NCBI GenBank assembly: GCA_026874595.1
Contig: CM049308.1
Location: 21,923,867 to 21,987,866, forward strand
Direction of reading: 5' to 3'
Source of the DNA: Sipunculus nudus
Taxonomy: Eukaryota > Annelida > Sipuncula > Golfingiida > Sipunculidae
DNA length: 64,000 bases
This document shows positions 38,010 through 51,660 of the stretch, piece by piece (positions within the stretch are counted from its first letter, which is position 1; the number at the start of each line of letters is the position of its first letter). The position numbers and the translations under genes were made by a program. The notes under the pieces are model-generated. The model saw only the letters and a program-made list of their open reading frames with translations, had not been told where the DNA came from and did no database searches.

Positions 38010-39187
38010 GCATTAAAAACATATTTTTACACTTCAGGACTGCCTAATATCAAAACCACTCATCTGTTTTTCCCTCATATTTACCATAAATATTCCTCTG
38101 TATCGTTCCTATATACATGCCAGAAATAAGGTCTGTATTATATAATTTAAAAAAGTTATTGGCTCAAACAATGCATTTTGTAAAAAATCAGAAAAGATAT
38201 TTGATCGCTTGACACAAAACATATTAAAGCTAAGGACTTTTTTCCAGTAATATAACTTTAATTAATCAAAATTAAATTGTATACCCAAAATTAGATAAAA
38301 ATATTTTAAATTTTTTAAAATAATAGCAAACATAAAAATTGGTACCTTAAATTTTGCCCAACTTTGGCCACAGCACGTTTTTTTCCTGTAAGTACTGTGG
38401 ATTTAATTTTCACAGCATGTGCACATAAGGATTTAATCTGTTAAAATCTGAAATTTGAAAATAAAAGCTGCAAAATTAGGCTAGTAATTGAATTTTTTTT
38501 GGAGGCTCTTGTTGTATTCCTTTACATTGTCAAGCAGTCCACTTTGGTGACTGTAGGTCATTCAGTGCAGCTCTCTCCACTGAGTTGAGCTTGATCAGGC
38601 TGTCTGCAGTTAATACCATACCACAGGGAGCCTTTTTCTCTGGCAACACCCCTCAACAACCCCCCAATCCCCATTCTGTTGACGGACCTGTACAATGATC
38701 TAGATGAATCTTAAAATTAACATTTTTTTCAGCAACGAGCAGTAACAACGGGGACCCCTCCCCCAACCCACCCCTTCAATACACAGGACTAATCAACAAG
38801 ATGAATGTTATAATTTTAATGTTAAATAAATTCTTTTTGATGAGACTTGGACAATTTTGATTGTTTTAAAGAAAAAAAATCAGGAATTTAATCCTAATAT
38901 TCAAATGCTTTTGAAAACTTAATTACCTTCACACATCATTTGTTTATGAAATGTTACTTTTATATAACACTTACCGTAGGCCTATTTGTTCCCTTGGTGC
39001 ATCTCTAAATGGTTTAGCTCATGTCCATTATTCTATAATTTACAGAGTTTCCTTTTAGCAGGGCCATTTTCTCATAGCTTTTCTAATGATAATATACATG
39101 AAAAACCAAAAGAAATAAAAATATTTTGCAGTTACTAATATTTTCCAAAATTCAGCTGAGCGATGTGACCCATGGGTCCCTTGTTTT
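38010..39187 (+). mobile_element. Family A element, 3' portion related to the 12908-15555 copy
   Basis: 38020-38420 closely matches the internal unit of the 12908-15555 element (CTTCAGGACTGCCTAATATC, GGTACCTTAAATTTTGCCCA, TTTCCTGTAAGTACTGTGGA). It ends TCAGCTGAGC (39152-39161), GACCCATGGGTC, CCTTGTTTT. Confidence 0.65.
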
Positions 39188-39392
39188 ATGGTGTGCTCAT
39201 CATATCAGCACTCTGGTACACATTAAAACACAAGAGAGTGGCTAAGCAACAAAGAACATTACAGAATTCAAAACCACCTACCAGATGGTTCCCAGCCTGT
39301 TTACACCTTACATGAAATAAACTGGTTGCACAAAAAAATAGAAACTCTAGTAAAAAACAAAGTCCAGTGAACAGTCTCTAGACATCCTAAAC

Positions 39393-39545
39393 TGGCACTA
39401 CTGTCCCTGACTTGTTGGAACAGTACCCTGACTGGCGGCATTGGACCCTGACTGGTGGGACAGGACTCCAACTGGTGGTACTGTACCCCAATTGGCAGAA
39501 CTTGACCCTAACTGGCGGTACTGGTCCTCGACTGGCAGCAGTGGT
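39393..39545 (+). repeat. Minisatellite of about 24 bp (ACTGGCGGTACTG type)
   Basis: About six degenerate units of the form CCTGACTGGCGG(C/T)A(C/T)TGGAC, varying at several positions. Confidence 0.65.
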
Positions 39546-40104
39546 CATTGAAGACTGAATCCCCTCTATGCCACCTATATAAATATCCTACTACCCTGAA
39601 GGCCCATCTATTTTCATAAGTCTCTGGGACATTTTTTGCCACCATGGCTTATCCATAATCATGAGTACACTGAATATCAAATAGGATGATAACAATACTC
39701 TAAAGCCATGGCAAAACTTGAAATGGAACACCAGGTGACCCTTATTGAATACCCCTATTGTCTTTTGATACAATGACTCTGGCCAGTGTGCCGACTGTCC
39801 TCTCAACAAATATAAATATACAACTAAACCAAAGAATAAAAATAAACAAAACAACAAGATTCACTTCATGACAGCTAGGATAGAGAAATAAGTAGTATTC
39901 AGTTATGAAACTGCAACTTTTTATGTTGTGTCTTTGTAAGTGACTGGTTTTAAGGCCCTCCTTGTGTGGCTTTGTTAGTTAGAGTGTCATAGTTTTGCAG
40001 GAGAGAGTCTGATGCATAATGTAATGCATATAAGGCCATCAGTATAGCTATTAAATAATTTTTCATAGCACCTGAAGTTTAACTGACCAGCCAATAGATA
40101 CGGA

Positions 40105-43100
40105 GACATGAACCCATTTTATGATACCAAGGAATGAATCCCTTTAAAATACTGAGTATGACTGACACCAGGACCTCTTTCATGGTCTTAAGAACTGAAG
40201 CCATCTACTGATACTGAGAGCTCTCAACCCGACATACTTATCCCATGAATCACTGCCGCCTCATTAGTGACATCTGTTAGCGATGACTGACACTAAGTTT
40301 TTGGATCTGTTATTTTAATAATGATCAATTAAATTTGTTATATTTGTTAAGTAATAAAAACATGTCTCAGTCTTAGAGGCAATTCTCTTCCATGCAGCTT
40401 GTTTCTTGTATCAAAAGCCACAATTCTTGATAACTTGACACATAGAGTAAATGATCATCACCCTCACTGTGCATGCTCATGGGTCTATTTTATTGTATGA
40501 AACTCCAAGAATCAAATCTATCTCCTTATACTGGGAAAAAAATCACTCCTCATAATATGTAATATAAAAATAACTTAACAGTATTACTGAACCCATGATA
40601 CTAAGAATCCTTAAAAACTAATGAACCCTTAAAACTGAACCCAACCCATGATACTGACAACTGAAACCATCTCATGTTACTGAAAACTGAACCAATCTTA
40701 TGATACTTAGAACTGAACCCATCTCATGATACTGAGACCTAAACTCATCTCATGATACTGAGACCTAAACTCATCTCCTAATACTGAGACCTGAACCCAT
40801 CTCAAGATACAGAACTGAACCCATCTCATGACACTGAGACCAGAACCCATCTCATGATACTGAGACCTAAACTCATCTCAAGATACAGAACTGAACCCAT
40901 CTCATGACACTGAGACCTGAACCAATCTCAAAATACTGAGAACTGAACCCATCTCAAGATACAGAGACCTGAACCATTCTCATGACACTAAGACCTGAAC
41001 CAATCTCAAAATACTGAGAACTGACCCCATCTCAAGATACGGAGAACAGAACCCATCTCATGACACTAAGAACTGAACCCATCTCATGATACAGAGACCT
41101 GAACCCATCTAATGATACTGAGACCTGAACCCATCTCATGATACTGAGACCTGAACCCATCTCATGATACAGAGACTTGAACCCATCTCATGATACTGAG
41201 ACCTGAACCAATCTCCTAATACTGAGAACTGAACCCATCTCATGACACTGAGACCTGAACCAATCTCAAAATACTGAGAACTGAACCCATCTCAAGATAC
41301 AGAGACCTGAACCATTCTCATGACACTAAGACCTGAACCAATCTCAAAATACTGAGAACTGACCCCATCTCAAGATACAGAGAACAGAACCCATCTCATG
41401 ACACTAAGAACTGAACCCATCTCATGATACAGAGACCTGAACCCATCTCATGATACTGAGACCTGAACCCATCTCATGATACTGAGACCTGAACCCATCT
41501 CATTATACAGAGACTTGAACCCATCTCATGATACTGAGACCTGGACCCATCTCATGATACAAAGACTTGAACCTATCCCATGATACAGAGACCTGAACCC
41601 ATCTCATGATACTGAGACCTGAACCCATCTCATGATACTGAGACCTGAACCCATCTCATGATACAGACTTGAACCCATCTCATGATACTGAGACCTGAAC
41701 CCATCTCATGATACAAAGACTTGAACCTATCCCCTGATACGGAGACCTGAACCTATCTCATGATACTGAGACTTTAACCCATCTCATGATACTGAGACCT
41801 GAACCCATCTCATAATACAAAGACTTGAACCTATCCCATGATACGGAGACTTGAACCTATCTCATGATACAGAGACTTGAACCCATCTCATGATACTGAG
41901 ACCTGAACCCATCTCATGATACAGACCTGAACCCATCTCATGATACTGAGACCTGAACCCATCTCATGATACTGAGACCTGAACCCATCTCATGATACAG
42001 AGACTTGAACCCATCTCATGATACTAAGACCTGAACCCATCTCATGATACAAAGACTTGAACCTATCCCATGATACAGAGACCTGAACCTATCTCATGAT
42101 GCTGAGACTTGAACCCATCTCATGATACTGAGACCTGAACCCATCTCATGATACAAAGATTTGAACCTATCCCATGATACGGAGACTTGAAACTATCTCA
42201 TGATTCAGAGACTTGAACCCATCTCATGATATGGAGATCTGAACCCATCTCATGATACAGAGACCTGAACCCATCTCATGATACTGAGACCTGAACCCAT
42301 CTCATGATACTGAGACCTTAACCCATCTCATGATACAGAGACTTGAACCCATCTCATGATACTGAGACCTGAACCCATCTCATGATACAAAGACTTGAAC
42401 CTATCCCATGATACGGAGACCTGAACCTATCTCATGATACAGAGACTTGAACCCATCTCATGATACAGAGACCTGAACCCATCTCATGATACAGAGACCT
42501 GAACCCATCTCATGATACAAAGACTTGAACCTATCCCATGATACGGAGACCTGAACCTATCTCATGATACAGAGACTTTAACCCATCTCATGATACTGAG
42601 ACCTGAACCCATCTCATGATACAGAGACCTGAACCCATCTCATGATACTGAGACCTGAACCCATGTCATGATACTGAGACCTGAACCCATATCATGATAC
42701 AGAGACTTGAACCCATCTCATGATACTGAGACCTGAACCCATCTCATGATACAGAGACTTGAACCCATCTCATGATACTGAGACCTGAACCCATCTCATG
42801 ATACAAAGACTTGAACCTATCCCATGATACGGAGACCTGAACCTATCTCATGACACAGAGACTTGAACCCATCTCATGATACTGAGACCTGAACCCATCT
42901 CATGATACAAAGACTTGAACCCATCTCATGATACTGAGACCTGAACCCATCTCATGATACTGAGACCTGAACCCATCTCATGATACTGAGACCTGAACCC
43001 ATATCATGATACAGAGACTTGAACCCATCTCATGATACTGAGACCTGAACCCATCTCATGATACAGAGACTTGAACCCATCTCATGATACTGAGACCTGA

Positions 43101-44405
43101 ACCCATCTCATGATACAAAGACTTGAACCCATCTCATGATACGGAGACCTGAACCCATCTCATGATACTGAGACCTGAACCCATCTCATGATACTGAGAC
43201 CTGAACCCATCTCATGATACAGAGACTTGAACCCATCTCATGATACTGAGACCTGAACCCATCTCATGATACAAAGACTTGAACCCATCTCATGATACGG
43301 AGACCTGAACCCATCTCATGATACTGAGACCTGAACCCATCTCATGATACTGAGACCTGAACCCATCTCATGATACAGAGACTTGAACCCATCTCATGAT
43401 ACTGAGACCTGAACCCATCTCATGATACAAAGACTTGAACCTATCCCATGATACGGAGACCTGAACCTATCTCATGATACAGAGACTTGAATCCATCTCA
43501 TGATACAGAGACATGAACCCATCTCATGATACTGAGACCTGAACCCATCTCATGATACAGAGACTTGAACCCATCTCATGATACAGAGAACTGAACGCAT
43601 CTCATGACACTTAGACCTGAACCCATCTCATGATACTGAGACCTGAACCCATCTCATGATACAGAGACCTGAACCCATCTCATGATACTGAGACCTGAAC
43701 CCATCTCATGATATGGAGACCTGAACCCATCTCATGATACTGAGACCTGAACCCATCTCATTATACAGAGACTTGAACCCATCTCATGATACTGAGACCT
43801 GAACCCATCTCATGATATAAAGACTTGAACCTATCCCATGATATGGAGACCTGAACCTATCTCATGATACAGAGACTTGAACCCATCTCATGATATGGAG
43901 ACCTGAACCCATCTCATGATACAGAGAACTGAACCCATCTCATGATACTGAGACCTGAACCCATCTCATGATACTGAGACTTGAACCGATCTCATGATAC
44001 TGAGACCGGAACCCATCTCATGATACTGAGACTTGAACCTATCCCATGATACAGAGACCTGAACCCATCTCATGATACTGAGACCTGAACCCATCTCATG
44101 ATACTGAGACCTGAACCCATCCCAAGATACTGAGACCTAAACCCATCTCCTTATACTGAGAACTGAACCCATCTTATGACATTGAGACCTTAACCAATCT
44201 CAAAATACTGAGAACTGACCCCATCTCATGATACAGAGACTTGAACTGATCTCATGATACTGAGACCTGTACCCATCTCATGATACAAAGACTTGAACCC
44301 ATCCCATGATACGGAGACCTGAACCCATCTCATGATACAGAGACTTGAACACATCTCATGATATGGAGACATGAACCCATCTCATGACACTAAGACCTGA
44401 ACCCA

Positions 44406-44409
<4 letters not shown>
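40105..44409 (+). repeat. 26-bp satellite array, left part
   Basis: Unit GAACCCATCTCATGATAC + TGAGACCT (26 bp, with some 24-bp variants). Copies are degenerate from 40105 to about 40800, then highly uniform to about 44100. The main variants at the TGAGACCT segment are AGAGACTT and AAAGACTT. A subtype, AAAGACTTGAACCTATCCCA, recurs at spacings close to multiples of 26 bp (for example 104, 130, 234, 286), a weak higher-order pattern. All frames are closed by TGA. Confidence 0.95.

Positions 44410-44472
<63 letters not shown>
44408..44472. repeat. (CT)n(AT)n tract at the LINE 3' end
   Basis: About 12 CT units then about 21 AT units, lying between the satellite and the AATAAAG-like 3' end of the minus-strand LINE. 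Probably the retrotransposon tail, expanded. Confidence 0.85.
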
Positions 44473-44474
<2 letters not shown>

Positions 44475-47400
44475 TTATTCTGGAAATGAAGGCCTCAGGC
44501 CCATATATCCAACATATATACATACAAAATACATAATACATAATACATGGTCACGTGAAAAAACAATAATAAATGATAAGAATAAATAATTAATAAATAA
44601 ACAATTAAATGAATACAGTTGTCAACAATACAAAGTTATCATTAATAAAATATTAACAGAAATAACTTTTTTAATAACTGAATAAATACACACTGTAATA
44701 TTATAAGGTAACTATTTGTGTTTCACAAACTGATAAAAGTTAATGGTAATTACATAGAATAAATTTCATAACAACATAAAATATGATACATGGAAAATTG
44801 TTCACTTACTAGTTTAAAGAATCATTTAGAAATGACTCTCTCTTAACAAATGCAAAATATACAAATGCTGAAAGCTTATTAATTGTGACATAATTTGTTG
44901 TGGACATTAATGAAATGAAAGACATATCTTTAAATTCAGACAGATATCTTTCTCTTTAATGAAATATATAAAGGACATTTAATGATAAAATGGAACTCAT
45001 CTTCAATATATGATTCTCCATGTTTAAGACAAAATTTACAACATCTCTCTTCCCAGGCTATTCTCTTGTGGCGACCAACTTCTACTTCTAAGCTATGTGA
45101 TGATGTTCTAAGTCTTGCTAAACTAATTCTATATCTTCTATTTGGAACTGCTGATAAATATAATTCAGTGTTTAATAAGCTTTTAAAGATAGCATATGTT
45201 TTCAATCTTCCATTATTTTCTATGTTAGCTGTCCATTCTTGTCTTTCATTATTATGCAACCTTTGTTTGAAACCTGACAGAAATATATTAATATTACCTA
45301 CATCTTGAAATATCCATGTATATCCAAATCCAAATGAAAATAATATATTTTTTACCCTTGTTGCCCACGTATACTTTCCTACTTCATCTAGCCTATGTAA
45401 TTTAGAATATAAATGCTTAGGGTATTCTTAGTAATTCTTAGTAATTTAACCCAATTAGAAATACATTTTAACATAAATCTGAATTTCAGAGAAAACCTTC
45501 CACACTCACCAAGGCTGCAGCATTTGGTGAAGAAGAGTTAATCCCAAGTACGTATTTACAAAATTTATTGTGGACCTGTTCTATTTTATCTTGTTTTTTG
45601 TAACCCCATAATTCACTGCCATATGAAAAGTACAGGTACAACCATCTTATCAAACGAAGAAAATGATTCTTTTACAGTAATATATTTATAATGAGAAATG
45701 AATTTTCTTATCATTAAAACAGTTTTATTTGCTTGGCACACAAGATGTTTTTCCATTTCTGCCCATTTCAGACAAGAAGTAAATACCCCTCCCAAATACC
45801 TATAACTATTGACTACTTCAAGCTTTCTTCCTTTATAATACCATTTTTCATATTTCTTTAACATCCCCCCATTTCTAAATACAACAACTTTAGTTTTGTC
45901 CACATTCAACTTCATTCCATAACGGTTACAAAAATATTCAAGTTTATCAATTTGATTCTGTAATCTTCCAACTGTGTCTCCAAAACAAACAATATCATCA
46001 TTGTCAAAGGTTGTGTTTCCTGGTCTAAAAATATACCTTGATTTAAATCCTGCATTATATAATACAATTCATTCATGAAGAAGGTAAATAAAAGTGGGCT
46101 TATCATACAACCCTGTCTTACTCCAATATTACATAAAAAATATTCTGAAAGCCCCTCATTTGTAATAACACATGACTGAAATTTAGCATACATTGACTTT
46201 AAAATATTTAACATTTTTCCTTGTATCCCACACTTATGAAGTACATAAAATAATGTTTTGTGTTGTAAACAATCAAAAGCTTTGGAAAAATCTATGAAAA
46301 TTGCATAAAATCTTCCTCTTTTTTCCTTGTCGGATATGTTTCAATTAAAGACATTAGAGTAAACATATAATCTGTAGTACTGTATTTCTTCTGTAACCTG
46401 CCTGTTCTTCAAGAAATATACTGTTGGCTTCAGCCTATTTAATTAATCTTTCATTAAGAATTTTTGTGAATAACTTGCTAACAGTATTTAATAGTGAGAT
46501 ACCTCTGTAATTATTTGGAACATTGGTGGAGCAAATTTTTATATAATGGAAAAATAATGGCTTTAGACCATTCTGCTGAGAATTCACCTTTAGAATAAAT
46601 AATATTAAAGAAACTTTCTAATAATGGTACTAAAAGAGTTTGGTTTTCTTTCAATAATTCAACAGTGATCCCATCTGGACCAGGAGCTTTACTACTTTTC
46701 ATACCCAATAAAGTTTTCCTTATTTCCTCTTGGTTTATATCCATATTAATATTATTTAAGAGTTCATCTGAGCTATCATCCTGAAAGTTATATTCATCAA
46801 TGTACTTGTCAAAGTCCTTATCTAAAGAAATAAAATTCTCTGTGAACAAACATTTAAAATATTTGATCCATTTATCTTGTAATGTTACTGCTTACATTCT
46901 TTCTCTTTGATACTTTAATCTTCCTAAACAAATCATTTAAAGTTCTACATTGTTGTAGATCCCTTATATAAGTGAACGATTATATTTTATCTTATGCAAT
47001 TTACTTATTTCTTTAAATTTTAATTTAGCTATTCTATATTTCACTGTTTGAGATTCTGAAATTATTCAAAGCTCTGTATTTTTCTCTCTTCATATTTGTA
47101 CATTCTTCTGTCCACCAATTCAGCTGCTTGTATATTAATTTATTTGCCTTACCACTAGTTTTCTTTTCATAAGTTTGTATTGCTATTTACTCAAATAAAT
47201 TTTGTAACAGAGAAGCACTATTTTCAATATCATTTAACATATGGTTTTGAAAAGTGTCAATTTTATTTAAAAAATATTGGTCCTGTATTGGTTGATAATT
47301 AGTGTTTTTTTCTTTTTTGATATTGGTTCCATTCTATTATATCTTCTGCTATATTGGTTTGATCTATGTAAAATTCTATTTCAAATGTTGCAGTTACTGC

Positions 47401-47972
47401 AGGAAAATGATCAGATGTGTCATTATTTAAAACCTCAAAAGATTTAAAGTTATTAAAAATCTCAGAACTTACTATAATATAATCAATAAGTGATGCCCCT
47501 TTGGATGACATATATGTCATAATCCCATCAGTATCTGGTGCAAGTCTGCCATTTAAGGTATGAACATTTAAATTTATACACATTTCTTGAAGCGAGTGCC
47601 CAAATTTGTTAATAACTTTATCTTTGGATTTTCTTTGAGAAATACAATTATCTCCAGAGTATTCATTCACTGATAAATGTTTTAAGTTGTCATTTTCTAA
47701 ATAGTCTTTTAAATTTCCCATCCTAGCATTTAGATCTCCCATAATAACAAGTCTAGTTCTCCATGTGTTTCTAACAGTTCTACTAAGATATTCTCAAGTC
47801 TTTTAATTTCATTTGCTGTGCCCAACTGGTTATATATAACTGAATATTCAGGTGCAATGTATGCAGATATAACAGCAACATTTTTATAAAGTCCTAATTC
47901 TTTGCCATTTAAGATAATAATAACTATATCAGTAAATTTTGTAATGACATGCATTATATGTTTTGTTAAAAA
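44410..47972 (-). pseudogene. Decayed LINE (EEP endonuclease-reverse transcriptase) inserted in the satellite
   Basis: Minus strand, in order: a partial endonuclease (47972-47299) with GDLNARMG, SLIDYIIVS and SDHFPA, the catalytic motifs of the apurinic-like endonuclease fold; then a reverse transcriptase (46849-45613) with KAPGPDGI, motif A FIDFSKAFD (near 46300), motif B GVRQGCMISPLLF and an altered catalytic motif reading NDD (near 45995) in place of the usual (Y/F)ADD; then a C-terminal zinc-finger-like stretch CKFCLKHGE...HFIIKCPLY (45259-44936). The endonuclease N-terminus is missing (5' truncation) and several frameshifts separate the blocks, so it is not functional. Its 3' end has AATAAAG and then an (AT)n(AG)n tail. 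Confidence 0.88.
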
Positions 47973-48905
47973 AACCCATCTCATGATACAAAGACTTGAA
48001 CCCATCCCATGATACAGAGACCTGAACCCATCTCATGATACAGAGACTTGAACCCATCTCATGATACTGACACCTGAACCCATCTCATGATACAGAGACC
48101 TGAACCCATCTCATGATACAGAGACTTGAACCCATCCCATGATACAGAGACCTGAACCCATCTCATGATACAGAGACATGAACCCATCTCATGATACTGA
48201 GACCTGAACCCATCTCATGATACAGAGACTTGAACCCATCTCATGATACAGAGACCTGAACCCATCTCATGATACAGAGACTTGAACCCATCTCATGATA
48301 CAGAGACCTGAACCCATCTCATGATACAGAGACTTGAACCCATCCCATGATACAGAGACCTGAACCCATCTCATGATAGAGAGACTTGAACCCATCTCAT
48401 GATATGGAGACCTGAACCCATCTCATGATACTGACACCTGAACCCATCTCATGATACTGAGACCTGAACCCATCTCATGTCACTGAGACCTAAGCCCATC
48501 CCATGACACTGAGACCTGAACCCATCTCATGTCACTGAGACCTAAGCCTATCCCATGACACTGAGACCTGAACCCTTCTCATGACAATGAGACCTAAGCC
48601 CATCCCATGATACTGAGACCTGAACCCATCTCATGATACTGAGACCTGAACCCATCTCATGTCACTGAGACCTAAGCCCATCCCATGACACTGAGACCTG
48701 AACCTATCTCATGTCACTGAGACCTAAGCCCATCCCATGACACTGAGACCTGAACCCTTCTCATGACAATGAGACCTAAGCCCATCTCAAGATACTGAAA
48801 CCTGAACCCATCTCATGATACTCTCATGATAACCTGAACTCGACTCATGATATTGAGACTTGAACCAATCTCAAAGTATTGAGACCTGAACCCATCTCAA
48901 AGCGA
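47973..48905 (+). repeat. 26-bp satellite array, right part
   Basis: The same unit resumes exactly at AACCCATCTC after the LINE insertion. From about 48480 a two-unit (52-bp) variant alternates GACCTAAGCCCATCCCATGA with GACCTGAACCCATCTCATGT. Units decay at the right edge by 48900. Confidence 0.95.
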
Positions 48906-49744
48906 GAATAGATGACTAAATTCACCACATGCTTAGTAAATCTTGTTTGTTTTAACATATCAAGATGAAGACTAAAATGTTAACTGGCATGTACACTCTT
49001 GGTACTAAAAGATGCCTTAAATTGTCCCCTTATCTCCTTCATATGAAAAGAATGAAGAAAGCAGTTATTATCTGGTGTTCAAATACATAAAATCTTTATG
49101 TTACAATAGCAATTGATGACCACAATTAGTGCAGTTTAAAGTGCATATATTTGGCTGCATGTGCTTCAGCACTGCTGAATCATCCATATATTCTAGCTAA
49201 TCATGTGTGTGACATCTGTTGGCTCCTGTTCAAATTTACTGGGTAACCTTTGCAATATCATTGTTTGTACCAGATACGGTTGTGAGAAGTACTGAACCCA
49301 GGGGTGGCCTCAGCTGTCCTGTCATATGGTCGAGCATGCTGCGCTGTTCACAGCCTCCTTTTTTACCTGTTTATGTCCCTGACGTAATTACCTCCATCTT
49401 GACACACTGCTGTTATAGGAGTCCTTTTAAGTTGTAAAATATATCAAATAAGGCTCAATGTTACTACTTGATACATGGGATTTGTGAAAATACTGCACAA
49501 AATATACACCTAATTTTTTTGCGGGACTCCCTGTTGATGAATAGTTTCCTTTGACGGCACAATGGGACGTAACAAGCTTTTTATGTCAAGGTCATTCATG
49601 GTTCTTTGTGCAAGGGCTGATGTTTTATGTAATATCTGCCACGATAAAAAAAACGCTCTCAGCTATAAATCACATCCTCTGTGTGTATTGCAGATGATTT
49701 CTTTAACGATTATACCGTCTGACATCCTCTTTACCTTTTTTCAA

Positions 49745-49765
49745 GGGGGGGGGGGGGGGGGGGGG
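49745..49765 (+). repeat. Homopolymer run of 21 G
   Basis: Uninterrupted G21 on the plus strand, able in principle to form a G-quadruplex; length may be a sequencing artefact. Confidence 0.85.
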
Positions 49766-50150
49766 CTGCCAACTCAATGAAGGGGTGTTGCAGAAGTACC
49801 TTGTGTGGCCAAACGTTCTTCCCAGCTGGTTAAGCATTCATCCCCACTTATAAATAGATAGATCTGTATGAATAATCAACCTAACACTGTTGGTGTACTG
49901 TAAATGTCATATTATTAAGTATGGTGTGTCTGGGATTATAACCTTTGTGGGATTGATATATTTATAGTCACTGACGACACTCCAGCATGTGTGATTACCC
50001 TTCTAGACCTAATATTAATAGTCAATATATATAGCAAGTGTAACAAACATAATTTTATAAGTGATATTTATGTAGTGATATTATGAGGGTCCAGTCCATC
50101 TGTTACTGTCATCCTGAAAGAGCCTTTAGGGCAAAGAAAAAAAGAATTAT

Positions 50151-50177
50151 AGAACCATACCTTTTATTTTTTTGGCC
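50151..50177. mobile_element. Solo terminal repeat of the 6227-6513 MITE family
   Basis: AGAACCATACC followed by TTTTATTTTTTTGGCC repeats the right end of the 6227-6513 element. No partner end was found nearby, so this is a remnant. Confidence 0.6.
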
Positions 50178-50929
50178 TTACCATACTGTATTTATTCTAA
50201 ATACTCCACCAGTAAATATAAATGAATTTAAAGTAAAATTTTAGAGGAAATATGATTAATTATTCTGAGCCAGCAACTTATGCGATGGTCAAATGATTAT
50301 GATAGAATACTTATGGTATGTATTTTCTATGTATGTATGCATTACTATCAACCCTATATATTCCCAGAATATTTAATATTAGCACTCAACATATAAAATA
50401 CAATATCACACTCAAAAATGAACTATGGCTGATGTTTATTCAGTTAAGACAAAACCATATTGATAATTTAACCAATTGCCAAATTGTTAAGATTTTCTCC
50501 ACATGATAAATATAATAATAGATATAACATTGTGGGTTATTATATGGTAAGATTGTGAAATTATTCCCTTGTATACACTGAAAATGTATTGGCTAATTTC
50601 TCACTAATTTCTTGTTCACATATACAAATTCATGGTGCTCAGTATTATTACTAATGCTGAACAAGTGTATCTTTTGAGAGTTTACAGGGCTTCCCATGTG
50701 GTGACCCCCATCTTTGTAACAGTATCTATACCTGTCACGTGCTGTCAGCATGGGACTTGACACCTGCTGCTGTGTCTGCAGGTCTGAAGTGATGTGATAA
50801 TACTATGTTGTTCTTTTGAAAAGAAACCTGCTGTCAGAGAGGACTTGCACATGTACAGCAGACATTTATCACTGGGATCTCCCTGTATTTAATCTCACTC
50901 TATTTTTTTCACACCAGCTCATTCTTTTT

Positions 50930-51660
50930 ATTTTCAGTCTTTTTCCATCATTCTCTAGAGTCTCACTCTTTCCCTCTCACTTACTCACTTCCCTCAATGT
51001 ATTTTCCTCATACTTACCCACTTTCCTCGCTCTGTCTTTCTCTCTCACTTCCCTCACTGTCTTTCTCTCTCACTTGCTCATTTCCCTCACTCTGTCTTTC
51101 TCTCTCACTTCCCTCACTGTCTTTCTCTCTCACTTGCTCATTTCCCTCACTCTGTCTTTCCCTCTCACTCCCTCACTCTGTCTTTCCCTCTCACTTGCTC
51201 ACTTCCCTCAATGTCTTTCCCTCTCACCTGCTCACTTCCCTCATTGTCTTCCCTCTCACTTGCTCACTTCCCTCACTGTCTTTCCCTCTCACTTGCTCAC
51301 TTCCCTCACTCTGTCTTTCTCTCTCACTTCCCTCACTGTCTTTCTCTCTCACTTGCTCATTTCCCTCACTCTGTCTTTCTCTCTCACTTCCCTCACTGTC
51401 TTTCTCTCTCACTTGCTCATTTCCCTCACTCTGTCTTTCCCTCTCACTCCCTCACTCTGTCTTTCCCTCTCACTTGCTCACTTCCCTCAATCTGTCTTTG
51501 TCCCTCACTTGCCCCCTTTCCTCAGCTGTCTTTCTATCACTCTCATTTGTTCACTTTCCTCACAATATTGTGTTTCCCTGTCACTTTCTTACCCCGCTGC
51601 TCTCAATCTCTCATATGTTCACTCTTTCTAGTGTCTATGTCATACCTGCTCACTTAGACA
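50930..51660 (+). repeat. CT-rich low-complexity tandem array
   Basis: Units such as CTCACTTGCTCATTTCCCTC and ACTCTGTCTTTCTCTCTCAC alternate. A block of about 140 bp is itself repeated (near 51075-51215 and 51355-51495). Long open frames exist in all three plus frames because CT-rich DNA lacks stops; they are not genes. Confidence 0.9.

Larger units (their letters stand above)
48906..50930. other. Non-repetitive flank without recognised genes
   Basis: No coding homology. It contains a G21 run at 49745-49765 and the solo MITE end at 50151-50177. Confidence 0.5.

Noticed and set aside
47730-48005. Start of the LINE endonuclease frame at 48005
   Set aside because: The first ten or so codons (from 48005) lie in the satellite; true LINE sequence begins at about 47972, so the apparent start codon is accidental.
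40105-48905. The 26-bp repeat array as a CRISPR array or a repeat-protein gene
   Set aside because: Units are contiguous without spacers, the genome is eukaryotic, and TGA codons close all frames within a few units.
50816-51631. A 271-residue open frame rich in S, L, F and P
   Set aside because: It is translation of a CT-rich tandem repeat; other frames of the same DNA are open too, and the 'protein' is low-complexity. No initiation context or homology.
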